From NCBI GenBank assembly GCA_004347865.1, contig QNUZ01000017.1:1-16331 (forward strand): a stretch of 16,331 nt of DNA. The letters run 5' to 3'. Below, one piece after another: positions 7,124 to 15,028 of this stretch. This DNA comes from Archaeoglobi archaeon. GTDB taxonomy: Archaea; Halobacteriota; Archaeoglobi; Archaeoglobales; Archaeoglobaceae. The stretch's first letter is position 1. Each line of letters begins with the position of its first letter. The notes beneath the pieces were generated by a model. That model had not been told where the DNA came from. It did not search any database and worked only from the letters and a program-made list of their open reading frames with translations. Made by a program: the position numbers and the translations under genes.

Positions 7124-7841
7124 GAAAAATTTTTTATAGTCTGCCTTATAAAATATTGAACTCAAGATTCTTTTCAAAGTTTTTCCGGTCTTACAAAATA
7201 ACTTGGGAGCTTGCTGGAATTACTAAAGGTATGGCTATGGATGCTGTTTTACGTGGAGTTAAGAATGAGACTGAGTTTTGGAGTTCAGGGAAAGACATTG
7301 CAGAGAAACTCCGAAAATTTATTGACAAAAATTCAATTGTGCTTGACGTTGGATGCGGTTTGGGTAGGATTGAAAAAATATTTGGCGCAGTATTGCGAGG
7401 AAATTCATGCTGTAGATATTTCAAGCAGAATGATTAAGTATGCAAAGGAATACCTCAAAGGGTATGAAAATGTCTTCTTCTACGTCAACAATGGGAAAGA
7501 TTTAAGAATATTTCCAGATGAAAAAATTTCACTTTTGCTTTTCGATTCTAGTGCTCCAACATTTGGAAAAAGAAGATGCATTCAATTATATAGAGGAAAT
7601 TCACCGTGTTTTAAAGCCCGGTGGAAAGGTTTATCTCCAGTTCCCGAATTTTCTATCTGAAAAAGTCTTTAGATGGTTCGTTGATTATGCAAAAAAGGGA
7701 AGTAGACATGTTTCAAGGGTTAGAGGATACACAGTTCCTGAGGTTGAAAAGATTATGAATGCTGTTGGATTTACAAATTTGGAAATAAGAATTGAAGGGG
7801 ATGAGGCGAAAGATATCGTTGTTGTCGGAACAAAAGTGTAA
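7120..7841 (+). pseudogene. SAM-dependent methyltransferase broken by two +1 frameshifts
   Basis: Joining three frames gives a coherent 239-residue class I methyltransferase. Frame one (from 7120) ends with motif I, LDVGCGLGRIEK. Frame two (from about 7379) continues with YLAQYCEEIHAVDIS and KYAKEYL. Frame three (from about 7527) gives FHFCFSILVLQHL, EIHRVLKPGGKVYLQ and the C-terminus ending at 7841. Both junctions fall in runs of six A's (7373-7378 and 7521-7526); five A's at each site would restore one open frame. As read, translation stops at 7435-7437 after the SAM-binding start. The gene sits between two GT4 genes with an ATGA overlap upstream and a perfect Shine-Dalgarno site, and would have methylated a glycan or its precursor. 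Explanations are recent inactivation, phase-type variation, slippage during expression, or sequence error; the data here cannot choose. Confidence 0.8.
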
Positions 7842-7846
7842 GAAAT

Positions 7847-9040
7847 ATGAGAGTCGGTTATTTCATAACCAGATTCCCCTACAAGGAAAGTATTTTTGAA
7901 AAATATCGGTGGGGAGGAGCAGAAAACGTTGCTTATCATCTGTCCAAATACATTGCAAGCAGGGGTCACATAGTGAAAGTTTTCACGACTTCTGCCACTT
8001 CTTGTAATTTACTGGAAAAGGAAAACGGATTGGAAATCTACCGCTTTTCAACTAGACTAAATATCGAAAATGGAAGTGTGTCAGTCAGAATGTTTTTTGA
8101 TTGTATAAAACATTCCCTTGATATAGTTCACGTACACTTTGCTACCCCGGCAGCTGATTTGGCCGGATTATGGTATAAAAAGATAAAGAAAGTACCGTTA
8201 ATTGTCACTTACCATGGCGATGGGCTGGAAAATTATGGGAAATTGATTCGCAGAATGGCTGTCTATGTATACAATCGCATATTTGTTAACAGAATCCTAT
8301 CGGAAGCGGACGTGATAATATCCCCCTCTGAATACTATATTGATGAATCCAGGTTTCTCGGGAGGTACAGAGAGAAGATTGAGATTATACCCAACGGAAT
8401 AAACTTGAAAGATTTTGAAATAGGCAAATCTAAAGAAGAGTGTAGGGAGCTTTTGGGACTTGATAAAGGCAAGGAAATAATTCTGTTTGTTGGTGCCCTT
8501 ATCAACTACAAAGCTCCCGATGTTCTCTTAAGGTCCATGCCTGCTGTATTGGAAGAGCATCCGAACTCCGAGTTAGTACTTGTCGGGACTGGACCGATGA
8601 AAAAAGAACTTGAGGAGATTTCTAGGAGATTGGGCATCGAGAAGAGCGTGAGATTTGCAGGTTTTGTGGATGAGCATTTAAAACCGTTTTATTACAGAGC
8701 TGCCGACATTTTTTGCTTACCATCAACAATGACAACGGAGGTTTTTCCTTTGGTTCTCTTGGAAGCTTCCGCTTCAGAACTCCCAATAGTCGTAAGCGAT
8801 CTGAAAACCTTTAAGTGTATAATCGAAGATGGCTACAACAGCATTGTAACAAGAAGGGGCGATCCTAAAGCTCTCGCAGACGCGATTATTTATCTGCTTG
8901 AAAATGAAGATGTAAGGAAAAAGATGGGGGAGAACGCAAGAAGAAAAGTCGAAAATTATTCGTGGGAGAGAATTGCTGAAAGACACGAGAAACTTTATGA
9001 GCGTGTTTTAAATGAGAATCTGCCTTTTAGGAGAATTTAA
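7847..9040 (+). CDS. GT4-family glycosyltransferase
   Basis: This is a 397-residue GT-B glycosyltransferase. Visible landmarks are RWGGAENVAYHLSKY (21-35), TYHGDG (121-126), ISPSEYY, IPNGINL (181-187), FVGALINYKAPD (214-225), VGTGPMKKEL and EVFPLVLLEASA (298-309), with E298 and E306 as the donor-binding pair. The usual KG in the ALxxxKG segment is KA here. The enzyme should add one sugar to the lipid-linked glycan in the cytoplasm. The start lies five bases after the stop of the broken methyltransferase. Its 3' end overlaps the next GT4 gene by 29 bases, indicating translational coupling. The sugar and linkage are unknown. Confidence 0.9.
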   Translation: MRVGYFITRFPYKESIFEKYRWGGAENVAYHLSKYIASRGHIVKVFTTSATSCNLLEKENGLEIYRFSTRLNIENGSVSVRMFFDCIKHSLDIVHVHFATPAADLAGLWYKKIKKVPLIVTYHGDGLENYGKLIRRMAVYVYNRIFVNRILSEADVIISPSEYYIDESRFLGRYREKIEIIPNGINLKDFEIGKSKEECRELLGLDKGKEIILFVGALINYKAPDVLLRSMPAVLEEHPNSELVLVGTGPMKKELEEISRRLGIEKSVRFAGFVDEHLKPFYYRAADIFCLPSTMTTEVFPLVLLEASASELPIVVSDLKTFKCIIEDGYNSIVTRRGDPKALADAIIYLLENEDVRKKMGENARRKVENYSWERIAERHEKLYERVLNENLPFRRI

Positions 9041-9998
9041 GGGAAAATTAGATGAGGGAATGAGAAAAACGTCCTTTAATATTCTGAATCTCTTAAAGGA
9101 AAAGCACGAAGTTTTATCCTTGGATTTGAGAGAGATTTTCAAGCGTGATTTTTGGTCGGCTGTCAAAAGTTTCGAGCCAGATCTAATCCACTATTTACAT
9201 GGTTCTTCTTTTAGGAGCTTCCTAGTTCTTAGAATGATATTTAAGATGACTCACAGCAGTAAAAGTGTGATGTCAATAATGAAACTGATGCCAAGTAGCA
9301 TTCTGAGATTCGCATCCTTGCTTAACTTGAAGCCAGACCTACTTCTAGTTCCCTCGAAAAACCTATGTGAATATCTTAAAAAAATAAAGATACGAGCTGA
9401 ATTTTTCCCGCTAGGAGGCGTAGATCTCGAAAAATTTCGTCCTGTAAGCGAGACAGAAAAAGAAAGCTTGAGAGAAAAGTATGGGATTGAAAAGGAAAGA
9501 TTCGTGATATTGCATGTTGGTCATGTTAAAAGGGGGAGGAATGTATTAGTTCTAAAGGAGCTACAAGGGGATAATAACCAGGTAGTTGTTGTTGGTTCTA
9601 CTTCAACTAAGGCCGATCAGGATGTTCTGAGAGAACTGCAAAGGGCTGGATGCAAAGTTTGGAGAAGTTATTTCGAAAAAATAGAAGAAATTTACGCCAT
9701 GGCCGACTGCTATGTTTTCCCGACTAAGTCATATAGAGATGCTGTTCAGCTTCCACTTTCAGTGCTGGAGGCTATGGCGTGCAATTTACCCGTAATTACT
9801 ACCAAATTCGGATCATTACCCCACCTTTTCTCCGAGGGTGATGGGTTGATATATGCAGAAACAGAGGACGAATTCGTCAAAGCTGCAAGAATTGTCCGGG
9901 AAATAGAAGCGGATACGAGGAGCAGGGTTGAAAAATTTGGATGGAGGGAGGTTGTTAGAAGATTGGAAAACATTTATAGCAATTTAAAAGAGATATGA
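9012..9998 (+). CDS. GT4-like glycosyltransferase, divergent
   Basis: This is a 328-residue GT-B protein, shorter than its two neighbours, with a reduced N-terminal domain (MRICLLGEF, then DLIHYLHG at 57-64). The C-terminal domain is standard: FPLGGVDLEKFRPV (132-145), ILHVGHVKRGRNV (166-178), VVVVGSTST, a YAMADCYVFPTKS segment (228-240) and LPLSVLEAMACNLPVITT (247-264). The first Glu of the usual E-x7-E donor motif is not in place; the segment reads RDAVQLPLSVLE, leaving E253. This may mean another donor or altered catalysis. The GGVD-type loop replaces NGVD. It starts within the preceding GT4 gene and ends in an ATGA overlap with the kinase gene, so it belongs to the same transcript. Confidence 0.83.
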   Translation: MRICLLGEFKGKLDEGMRKTSFNILNLLKEKHEVLSLDLREIFKRDFWSAVKSFEPDLIHYLHGSSFRSFLVLRMIFKMTHSSKSVMSIMKLMPSSILRFASLLNLKPDLLLVPSKNLCEYLKKIKIRAEFFPLGGVDLEKFRPVSETEKESLREKYGIEKERFVILHVGHVKRGRNVLVLKELQGDNNQVVVVGSTSTKADQDVLRELQRAGCKVWRSYFEKIEEIYAMADCYVFPTKSYRDAVQLPLSVLEAMACNLPVITTKFGSLPHLFSEGDGLIYAETEDEFVKAARIVREIEADTRSRVEKFGWREVVRRLENIYSNLKEI

Positions 9999-10672
9999 GT
10001 GTTTTTCTGGTCAGTTTCAGCGGGATAGATGGCTCGGGAAAGACGACCTTATCGAAGATTTTAGTAAAGGAGCTAAAGGAGAGAGGTGTGGAATGTAAAT
10101 ACGTTTACGGAAGACTTGAGCCAATCATCTCAAGGCCGCTAATTCTCGCGGGTAGGAAGATCTTCTTAAGAAAAAGGGATGTAAAAAAAGACTATAAAGG
10201 TTACTCAAGTGAAAAAAAAGAGGTTTTTAAAAAATATTCTTCGTTCTCGAGAATCTACTACTACATTCTAGTGCTGGATTATACTCTGCAGTTGTTTTTT
10301 AAAATTAGGCTCCCATTGCTCTTTGGAAAAAAACTGATATGCGACCGATATGTTTACGATACATTGGTAATGGATTTGGTCATCGATTTTAACTTAAATG
10401 AGTATCAAATGTTACGGTTGCTAAATAGATTTTTCTGGGTAGTTCCAAGACCCAATGTGGCTTTTTTGATTGATTTAGACGAGGAGATAGCTTTTCATCG
10501 AAAAAGCGATACGCCTTCTGTAGATTATCTAAGAGAAAGAAGAGAAGTTTATCTCAGGATTGCGGAAAAAGAGAGAATGGTGATTTTAGACGGAACCGAA
10601 GATTTACAAAAAATCAAGGGGAGGGTATTGGAGATAATTATGGAGCTTGTAAAAGGAAGGAGATTTAAATGA
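9995..10672 (+). CDS. Thymidylate-kinase-like P-loop kinase of glycan cluster
   Basis: The 225-residue protein has a Walker A loop GIDGSGKTT (10-18), an ICDRYVYDT segment (115-123) matching the DRY motif of thymidylate kinases, and an RERREVYLRIA helix (180-190) in the LID region. It lacks the REPGGT motif of true dTMP kinases (YGRLEP stands there), and residues 55-105 are an unusual basic and aromatic stretch. A general dTMP kinase role is therefore doubtful. ATGA overlaps with the genes on both sides tie it to glycan assembly and to the nucleotidyltransferase-fold protein that follows. It may phosphorylate a sugar, nucleotide or lipid carrier; that substrate is inferred only from context. 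The alternative is a divergent dTMP kinase carried along in the cassette. Confidence 0.75.
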   Translation: MSVFLVSFSGIDGSGKTTLSKILVKELKERGVECKYVYGRLEPIISRPLILAGRKIFLRKRDVKKDYKGYSSEKKEVFKKYSSFSRIYYYILVLDYTLQLFFKIRLPLLFGKKLICDRYVYDTLVMDLVIDFNLNEYQMLRLLNRFFWVVPRPNVAFLIDLDEEIAFHRKSDTPSVDYLRERREVYLRIAEKERMVILDGTEDLQKIKGRVLEIIMELVKGRRFK

Positions 10673-11847
10673 GTGGGGATTTAACTTTGAAGCTAGTAAA
10701 AATATTGGGATCACCCTTTTTAGAGGAAAATTTGCCAGTAGAGCGTGAAATTGAATCTAGGAATCTCTATATCTTGGCTGTTAAGAACAAGATCCCACTG
10801 TTATACCTCGAGGCAGTTAGAAAACGTGGAGAACTGAAAAAATTGGATTCTGCGTATAAAGAGGAAAAAGTAAGATACCAAAACTTAATTAGTTCCCTAT
10901 CAAAGATCTCAAAGGTGCTTAATTCAGCAAAAATTGATTATTGCATCGTAAAAACAATCAGACCTTTTCCTTCAGTTCCTGGGGACGTTGACATTTTAAT
11001 TTTAGGGGACAAACGCATGTTTAAAGAGGCGATTGTAGCCCTCCTCAAGGCTGGCTTTGTTCCGCAGTTACGTGAACTGGTAGATGTCGGAGCACTGAAA
11101 AATGACGTCGAATACTGGAAAGCGGCCGAATTGCTGAGCAGGCCCACTTACGGCGGAGGAAAGTATGGTTTAAAGCACATAAGTCCAACTGGGACAGATC
11201 TTGTGGATGTGGAGTTTGCAGTTGATGTAGATTTGCAGATAGAGCTGGCTCTAAGTTATGTTGTTTATTTGGACAAAAGAAGCTTCTTTGGGCGGTTAAC
11301 AGAGATAGAGCTTCAAAATGGGGCAAAAATAACAGTCCCCATTCCGGAGCTTGATTTAACCGTTATGATCGCCCACTCTTTGATGGAGCAAATGTTCCTC
11401 CTTGGGGAGTTTTACACATTGCTCTATAGACTTTATGAATTTGACGATAAAGAGATCGAAAATTTTGTCAGAATCTTGAGGGAAAACAGGCTGGTGAGCG
11501 CATCAAGGTCCTTTTTAACAATATCTGCAGCTCTTCATCAAAGGGCTTTTGGGATGCTTCCCGAAAAAATGCAGTATCTTCTGGATGAGCTGGGTTATGA
11601 TTCTGCTGAGGAGAAAAGGATTGCCTCTTTCGGATTTAAGGTTCCCCACAAATACGGATTGCGGACAGTATTAGGGGTATTCTTGGAAAAGACACGGGAG
11701 AAAAATTTTATGAAGAGCTTGTGTGTGCAAGCTCTAAAAACTTTGAATCCGAAAATGGCACGTTTAGTCCTTAAATCCATTATCGATATGAGAAAAAGGG
11801 AATATTACTTAAAAGATCGAAGATTGGAAGGTGAAGGAGATGGATAG
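10669..11847 (+). CDS. Nucleotidyltransferase-fold family protein (PF14907-like)
   Basis: The 392-residue protein has an all-helical start (1-85), then the pattern of a polymerase-beta-type nucleotidyltransferase: IDYCIVKT (89-96), PSVPGDVDILI (101-111) with D106 and D108 as candidate metal ligands, and later DLVDVEFAVDVDLQ supplying further acidic residues. The rest is mostly helical (PELDLTVMIAHSLMEQ and beyond). This matches the uncharacterised NTP_transf_5 family, proteins often found in polysaccharide clusters with unknown targets. The usual G-S motif of active nucleotidyltransferases is not obvious; VKT is found where family members have LKG. Together with the kinase encoded just upstream (ATGA overlap), it could modify a glycan or carrier with a nucleotide or phosphate group; that is speculation. 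The 3' end overlaps the next methyltransferase by 8 to 17 bases depending on its start. Confidence 0.68.
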   Translation: MSGDLTLKLVKILGSPFLEENLPVEREIESRNLYILAVKNKIPLLYLEAVRKRGELKKLDSAYKEEKVRYQNLISSLSKISKVLNSAKIDYCIVKTIRPFPSVPGDVDILILGDKRMFKEAIVALLKAGFVPQLRELVDVGALKNDVEYWKAAELLSRPTYGGGKYGLKHISPTGTDLVDVEFAVDVDLQIELALSYVVYLDKRSFFGRLTEIELQNGAKITVPIPELDLTVMIAHSLMEQMFLLGEFYTLLYRLYEFDDKEIENFVRILRENRLVSASRSFLTISAALHQRAFGMLPEKMQYLLDELGYDSAEEKRIASFGFKVPHKYGLRTVLGVFLEKTREKNFMKSLCVQALKTLNPKMARLVLKSIIDMRKREYYLKDRRLEGEGDG

Positions 11848-12580
11848 AATTGTGAGGGCGAAGGTTGTTGAGCATTTTGAAAAGACAGAGGAGTATCACC
11901 AAAGAAAGGGTTTTATCCATCCAGAATTTGATCCCTTAATCTTACAATTCATTAGGGAAAGGGTTTCAGATCCTAAAGGTGTTAGAGTTTTGGAAGTGGG
12001 CGGAGGAAGTGGATACATGTTAGATTTGATATTCAGAGAAACAGGCATAGAATGTCTCTATAACTGTGAGATTGTCCCAAAAGTTTACAAGAATCAAGTA
12101 AACGATAGGATCTGTTTAATAGGCGGCGATGCTTTGAATTTGCCCTTCAAGTCAAATAGCTTTGATTATGTGATAATCAAGAATTTGCTACATCATCTGG
12201 TTGGCAAGACGAGGGGAGAATCGAAAAAATTTGCAGAGATGGCTGTTAGGGAACTAGCGAGAGTTGCAAAAGACGGGGGATACATCATCGTTCTGGAGCA
12301 GTATAATCAGTCTAGATTTTTTTCTACAATTGTTTTCTACCTAACACTGCTATTTTCGATACTTGGCGTAAGCTTTAGACGTCTTGGATGGGGCAAAAAT
12401 GTAATTGTATCTTTTTTGACGCCCACCGAAATAGATGAAATTCTGAATCGATACGTTAACGTAGTTTTGACTCGAGAAACTTCGCTAAAGGTACCTAAAA
12501 TTTGGAAGTATACAGTTCTAATGTCAAGAGTCGGCCGGAAGCTGGTAGTAGGATGTTGTGTAAAAACCGATAAAAATTAA
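11840..12580 (+). CDS. Class I SAM-dependent methyltransferase with membrane-associating segment
   Basis: I place the start at ATG 11840, five bases after GGTGA (11830-11834); a GTG at 11831 is an alternative. The product has 246 residues. The SAM site is VLEVGGGSGYM (50-60), followed by NCEIVPKV, GGDALNLPFKSNSFDYV (95-111), the NLLHHL helix (115-120) and RVAKDGGYIIVLEQ. This is a Methyltransf_11-type core. Residues 160-179 (FFSTIVFYLTLLFSILGVSF) are hydrophobic and could touch the membrane, as in enzymes acting on lipid-linked substrates such as polyprenyl-linked glycans. It is the last gene of the compact run and is followed by a T-rich stretch and a new promoter. Substrate unknown; glycan O-methylation is the likely role by context. 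Confidence 0.83.
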   Translation: MDRIVRAKVVEHFEKTEEYHQRKGFIHPEFDPLILQFIRERVSDPKGVRVLEVGGGSGYMLDLIFRETGIECLYNCEIVPKVYKNQVNDRICLIGGDALNLPFKSNSFDYVIIKNLLHHLVGKTRGESKKFAEMAVRELARVAKDGGYIIVLEQYNQSRFFSTIVFYLTLLFSILGVSFRRLGWGKNVIVSFLTPTEIDEILNRYVNVVLTRETSLKVPKIWKYTVLMSRVGRKLVVGCCVKTDKN

Positions 12581-12592
12581 AGTCTGTAAATC

Positions 12593-12597
12593 TTTTT
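12593..12597 (+). terminator. Possible T-run transcription end after the glycan operon
   Basis: Five T's follow the last methyltransferase stop by 12 bases. Archaeal termination commonly uses short T runs without a hairpin. The evidence is slight because the surrounding sequence is AT-rich anyway. Confidence 0.3.
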
Positions 12598-12612
12598 AAA
12601 ACTTATTTAAAA
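12594..12612 (+). promoter_or_regulatory. Probable archaeal TATA promoter for the membrane-protein gene
   Basis: Two TATA-like stretches, TTTTAAAA (12594-12601) and TTATTTAAAA (12603-12612), lie in the only sizeable gap of the plus-strand cluster. A start site about 25 bases downstream would fall near 12622-12636, leaving a leader of roughly 45-60 bases before the ATG at 12682, or a leaderless start at ATG 12634. Confidence 0.45.
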
Positions 12613-12681
12613 ACAGCAAGTAGGTTGATCTCAATGTTGTTGGAAGAGGTGAAATTAAAAGTAAATAACGTGGGAGGAAAA

Positions 12682-14610
12682 ATGGATTTGATATCAGTTG
12701 AGTTGCTAAGCTTGGTGTCTCTAACAAATATATATGTTAATATACAAAATGCATACTTGAGTAATATTATGATTGTAATATCATTATTTTTTCTTATCCT
12801 GTTCCCGGGTTACATCTTTCTCGTTGCGTTCTTCGATGAAACACTAAACTTAGCGGAAAAAATAGCCCTGAGTGCACCTTTAAGCATAGCAATAGTCGAA
12901 ATTCTTGGACTATTTTTGAACTGGACGTTAGGAATAAATTTATTGTCCTTTGCAGCTGTACTATTTCTGATAATATCCATACTTTTCTTAGTTTCAGTAA
13001 CCAATAGGACTTTTAAAAGACAACCAGGAAGTATTATAGATAAATCCGGCAATCCAACTGGTAATTTTAGCGAAGATTTAAAATATCTGATTCTTTTGGT
13101 GCTTTTATCTTTGCCTTTTTTTGTTTATTTAAAAAATATAGGGATCTCCTTCGAATACATTTACAGACATTGGGCTTTTGTTGAATTTTCCCGGAATCTA
13201 GATCACATGAACCCGTTTGCTGAAACAGGAGGTTATACTTTTGAATTTGTGAGTTTATATCCAGGTCATGATATCTTTTTAATCTCCTTGGCCAAGTTTT
13301 CAGGGTTGCCTGTAACAGTACTCCAATATTTGCCCTTAGCAGGGATCTCTATCGTATGTGTTTACTACTTGCTGTTTAAGAAATTTACAAATTCGGAAAA
13401 TCTTGCATTAATTCTCTCTATTGCCACAGTTCCATTTGATATTTCGTACAGTTTGCAGGCATACCTGTTGCAATACTATAGCATGAATATATTATTCTAT
13501 CTTACCTTTTTATATTTTTTAATCCGATATTTAGAGGGTAGAAGGGAAATTTTTATTTTCCCCGCTATAATTTTGTTTATAGGTTCTGTATTCGTTCACC
13601 ATAGAGCCCCCGTATGGATGATATTAACTGTCGGAGCTGTAGTTCTCTTCACAGCATTGTCTTCTTGGCTGTTGAAATTAAAATTTGAGTTTAAATTAAA
13701 ATATTTATTGCTATTTTTTGTGGTCACGTATTTAACATTTAATCAGGTTATTTATAAGCAATATCTACCAAAAATTACGGAAATAGGGGGCATTGAGGGA
13801 TTTGATACCTTAGCTAGGAGTATCGAGAGTATCTTTCTTGGAAGAGAGTCTCACATTGAAAAATATATGTATCCACCTTCAGCAAGTTTTCTGTATTCAT
13901 TCGAGTATAATATATTTAGCTTAATAAAAGTGATCGTTATTTTTATACCCGTTTTTATTTATGTGGTGGCTATTTTGGTTAGAATTCCTAAAAAAGGGGA
14001 AAATATAGGTAGAGTAGATTTCCTTGAGATTTTAGTTCTTGCCCAGATAACTACCTTTTTTTGTGATGTGTTTGTATATTTGCTACTAGGTAGACCTAGC
14101 TTAATTTTCTATTACATAGCAATGCCATTAGTCTCAATATTTGCAGTAAGGAGACTTTTTTCGATAAAATTGTGTTGGGTTTTTGTACTTTTATTGTTGA
14201 CTTTAAGCGCTTTCAAGTTCATATTTTTGAATTCAAATCTTTCTTATATGACTGTTTCTTACTCTGAGGTTGAAAGCGCTTCTAGCTGGCTAATGAGTGT
14301 GGCGGATTTTAATTACACGATAACGGGTGATTTTAGGTTGTTTGGGATGTTTTTGGTTATGCATTCAGAAAAAGGTAGATTTCCCGGATACATTCCATTT
14401 TCGAGTAACACGTATTCGGACATTGTAGAGGGAAGAGAAATACCGAGGTCATTCTTTGTATTGAGCAAGAAAGACTTGTGTAGGCCAGTAGTTTCAATGT
14501 TTTGGTGGTATTTTGAGCCTTTGTATAAGTATTACTCTGAAATTAACCTCAATAGACACTTAAACAAAATATATACTGATGAGAAAATTGAAATCTACTC
14601 GGCTTATTGA
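12682..14610 (+). CDS. Large polytopic membrane protein with DUF1616-like N-terminus, possible GT-C enzyme
   Basis: ATG 12682 follows GGGAGG (12672-12677) by four bases and gives 642 residues; in-frame starts at 12634 and TTG 12625 are alternatives. I see roughly a dozen membrane helices. The first 110 residues match the membrane half of archaeal DUF1616 proteins: a DL-containing start, LFPGYIFLVAFF, an acidic NLAEKIALSAPLSIAI segment and a GLFLNWTLGI loop. An outward loop (FEYIYRHWAFVEFSRNLDH) then resembles the first loop of GT-C glycosyltransferases, and HHRAPVW lies between later helices. The C-terminal 90 residues are soluble. It may transfer a sugar from a lipid carrier outside the membrane or assist glycan export, but no family fits from end to end. 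It is the most AT-rich gene of the window and is poor in preferred local codons, suggesting transfer. Confidence 0.72.
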   Translation: MDLISVELLSLVSLTNIYVNIQNAYLSNIMIVISLFFLILFPGYIFLVAFFDETLNLAEKIALSAPLSIAIVEILGLFLNWTLGINLLSFAAVLFLIISILFLVSVTNRTFKRQPGSIIDKSGNPTGNFSEDLKYLILLVLLSLPFFVYLKNIGISFEYIYRHWAFVEFSRNLDHMNPFAETGGYTFEFVSLYPGHDIFLISLAKFSGLPVTVLQYLPLAGISIVCVYYLLFKKFTNSENLALILSIATVPFDISYSLQAYLLQYYSMNILFYLTFLYFLIRYLEGRREIFIFPAIILFIGSVFVHHRAPVWMILTVGAVVLFTALSSWLLKLKFEFKLKYLLLFFVVTYLTFNQVIYKQYLPKITEIGGIEGFDTLARSIESIFLGRESHIEKYMYPPSASFLYSFEYNIFSLIKVIVIFIPVFIYVVAILVRIPKKGENIGRVDFLEILVLAQITTFFCDVFVYLLLGRPSLIFYYIAMPLVSIFAVRRLFSIKLCWVFVLLLLTLSAFKFIFLNSNLSYMTVSYSEVESASSWLMSVADFNYTITGDFRLFGMFLVMHSEKGRFPGYIPFSSNTYSDIVEGREIPRSFFVLSKKDLCRPVVSMFWWYFEPLYKYYSEINLNRHLNKIYTDEKIEIYSAY

Positions 14611-14637
14611 TCGAGTAAATTGATTTTGAAAAAGCCG
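14596..14637 (+). terminator. Inverted repeats at the 3' end of the membrane-protein gene
   Basis: TACTCG (14596-14601) pairs with CGAGTA (14612-14617), spanning the stop codon. Alternatively CGGCTT (14600-14605) pairs with AAGCCG (14632-14637). A short T run (TTTT) lies inside the second loop. These could help end transcription from either side, since the next feature points the other way, but archaeal terminators do not need hairpins. Confidence 0.25.
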
Positions 14638-14901
14638 ATCGTTGAGATGATGAAATCGTGCTAGAAAAGGTTTTCCTCGGAATAAGCAAGTGGGGAGACA
14701 ACAAGTCTAAGCCGCATAAAAATGCAACGGAAAGAGGAAAAGCTGCGAGGTCTGTCGTGAGATGGGAGATTCTAGGCTGAACTCTTCTGCGGAGTAAAAT
14801 CTTGCAACGAGTATCCAAAACAAAAAGCCAGCAAACCCTTTGAGGGCCGTATTTGCCATTAGGAACTGTGCGTTCTCTCTAGGAGATTGGACCCCCTTCA
14901 T
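14611..14901 (-). pseudogene. Decayed N-terminus of a Wzx-type oligosaccharide flippase
   Basis: On the minus strand, ATG 14901 opens a frame with NAQFLMANTALKGFAGFLFW and ILVARFYSAEEF. This is the characteristic first helix and the ARxYSxEE motif of MATE-like polysaccharide flippases (Wzx/RfbX). The similarity then breaks: the frame ends at 14707, while frame +1 from about 14775 gives AFPLSVAFLCGLDLLSPHLL and IPRKTF, which resembles the second helix and GLDLxLxRxLP region. No trace is visible beyond about 14640. At most 100 of the 400-500 residues expected survive, so this is a fragment and not a gene. Intact flippases move lipid-linked glycans across the membrane, which fits the locus. The fragment accounts for most of the 418-base stretch without an intact gene; in the rest (14902-15028) I see only a possible promoter. 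Confidence 0.65.
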
Positions 14902-14936
14902 ATTCCCGGCTAATGTTTGGGTTTTGTTTATGGAGC

Positions 14937-14943
14937 TTATAAA
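14937..14943 (-). promoter_or_regulatory. Possible TATA box ahead of the flippase fragment
   Basis: TTTATAA on the minus strand lies about 36 bases before the ATG at 14901, at a distance that would give a short leader. It may be a leftover promoter of the dead gene. The evidence is the motif and spacing only. Confidence 0.3.
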
Positions 14944-15028
14944 TTCTCTCTTCTCCCTCTTAAGTTTTAAACATGGAACAATTTCTTTCTTCTTATGCAT
15001 TCAGCGAAGCGACAAAAATTCACGAAGC

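Larger units (their letters stand above)
5900..14610. other. AT-rich glycan gene island between GC-richer flanks
   Basis: From about 5900 to 14610 base use is clearly more AT-rich than on either side, most strongly in the 12682-14610 gene. Counted examples are 15 of 60 G+C in 13501-13560 against 35 of 60 in 16021-16080. A GC-skewed remnant (5573-5890) and an AT-rich gene end (about 5250-5563) make the left border a mosaic. No transposase, integrase, tRNA or flanking repeat is visible. The edges are approximate because composition was judged by eye and by a few counted lines. Confidence 0.6.

Noticed and set aside
7211..7660. Middle frame of the broken methyltransferase as its own gene
   Set aside because: Only its middle part resembles a protein family; both ends are out-of-frame reading of the same methyltransferase.
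5900..14610. Mobile element carrying the AT-rich island
   Set aside because: No transposase, integrase, terminal repeats, tRNA target or direct repeats are visible; homologous replacement fits better.
14707..15000. Minus-strand frame of 97 codons as an independent gene starting at 15000
   Set aside because: The first 33 codons are Lys/Glu-rich filler with no protein-like pattern. The recognisable part begins at 14901 and is a flippase N-terminus whose frame then breaks, so I list a fragment.
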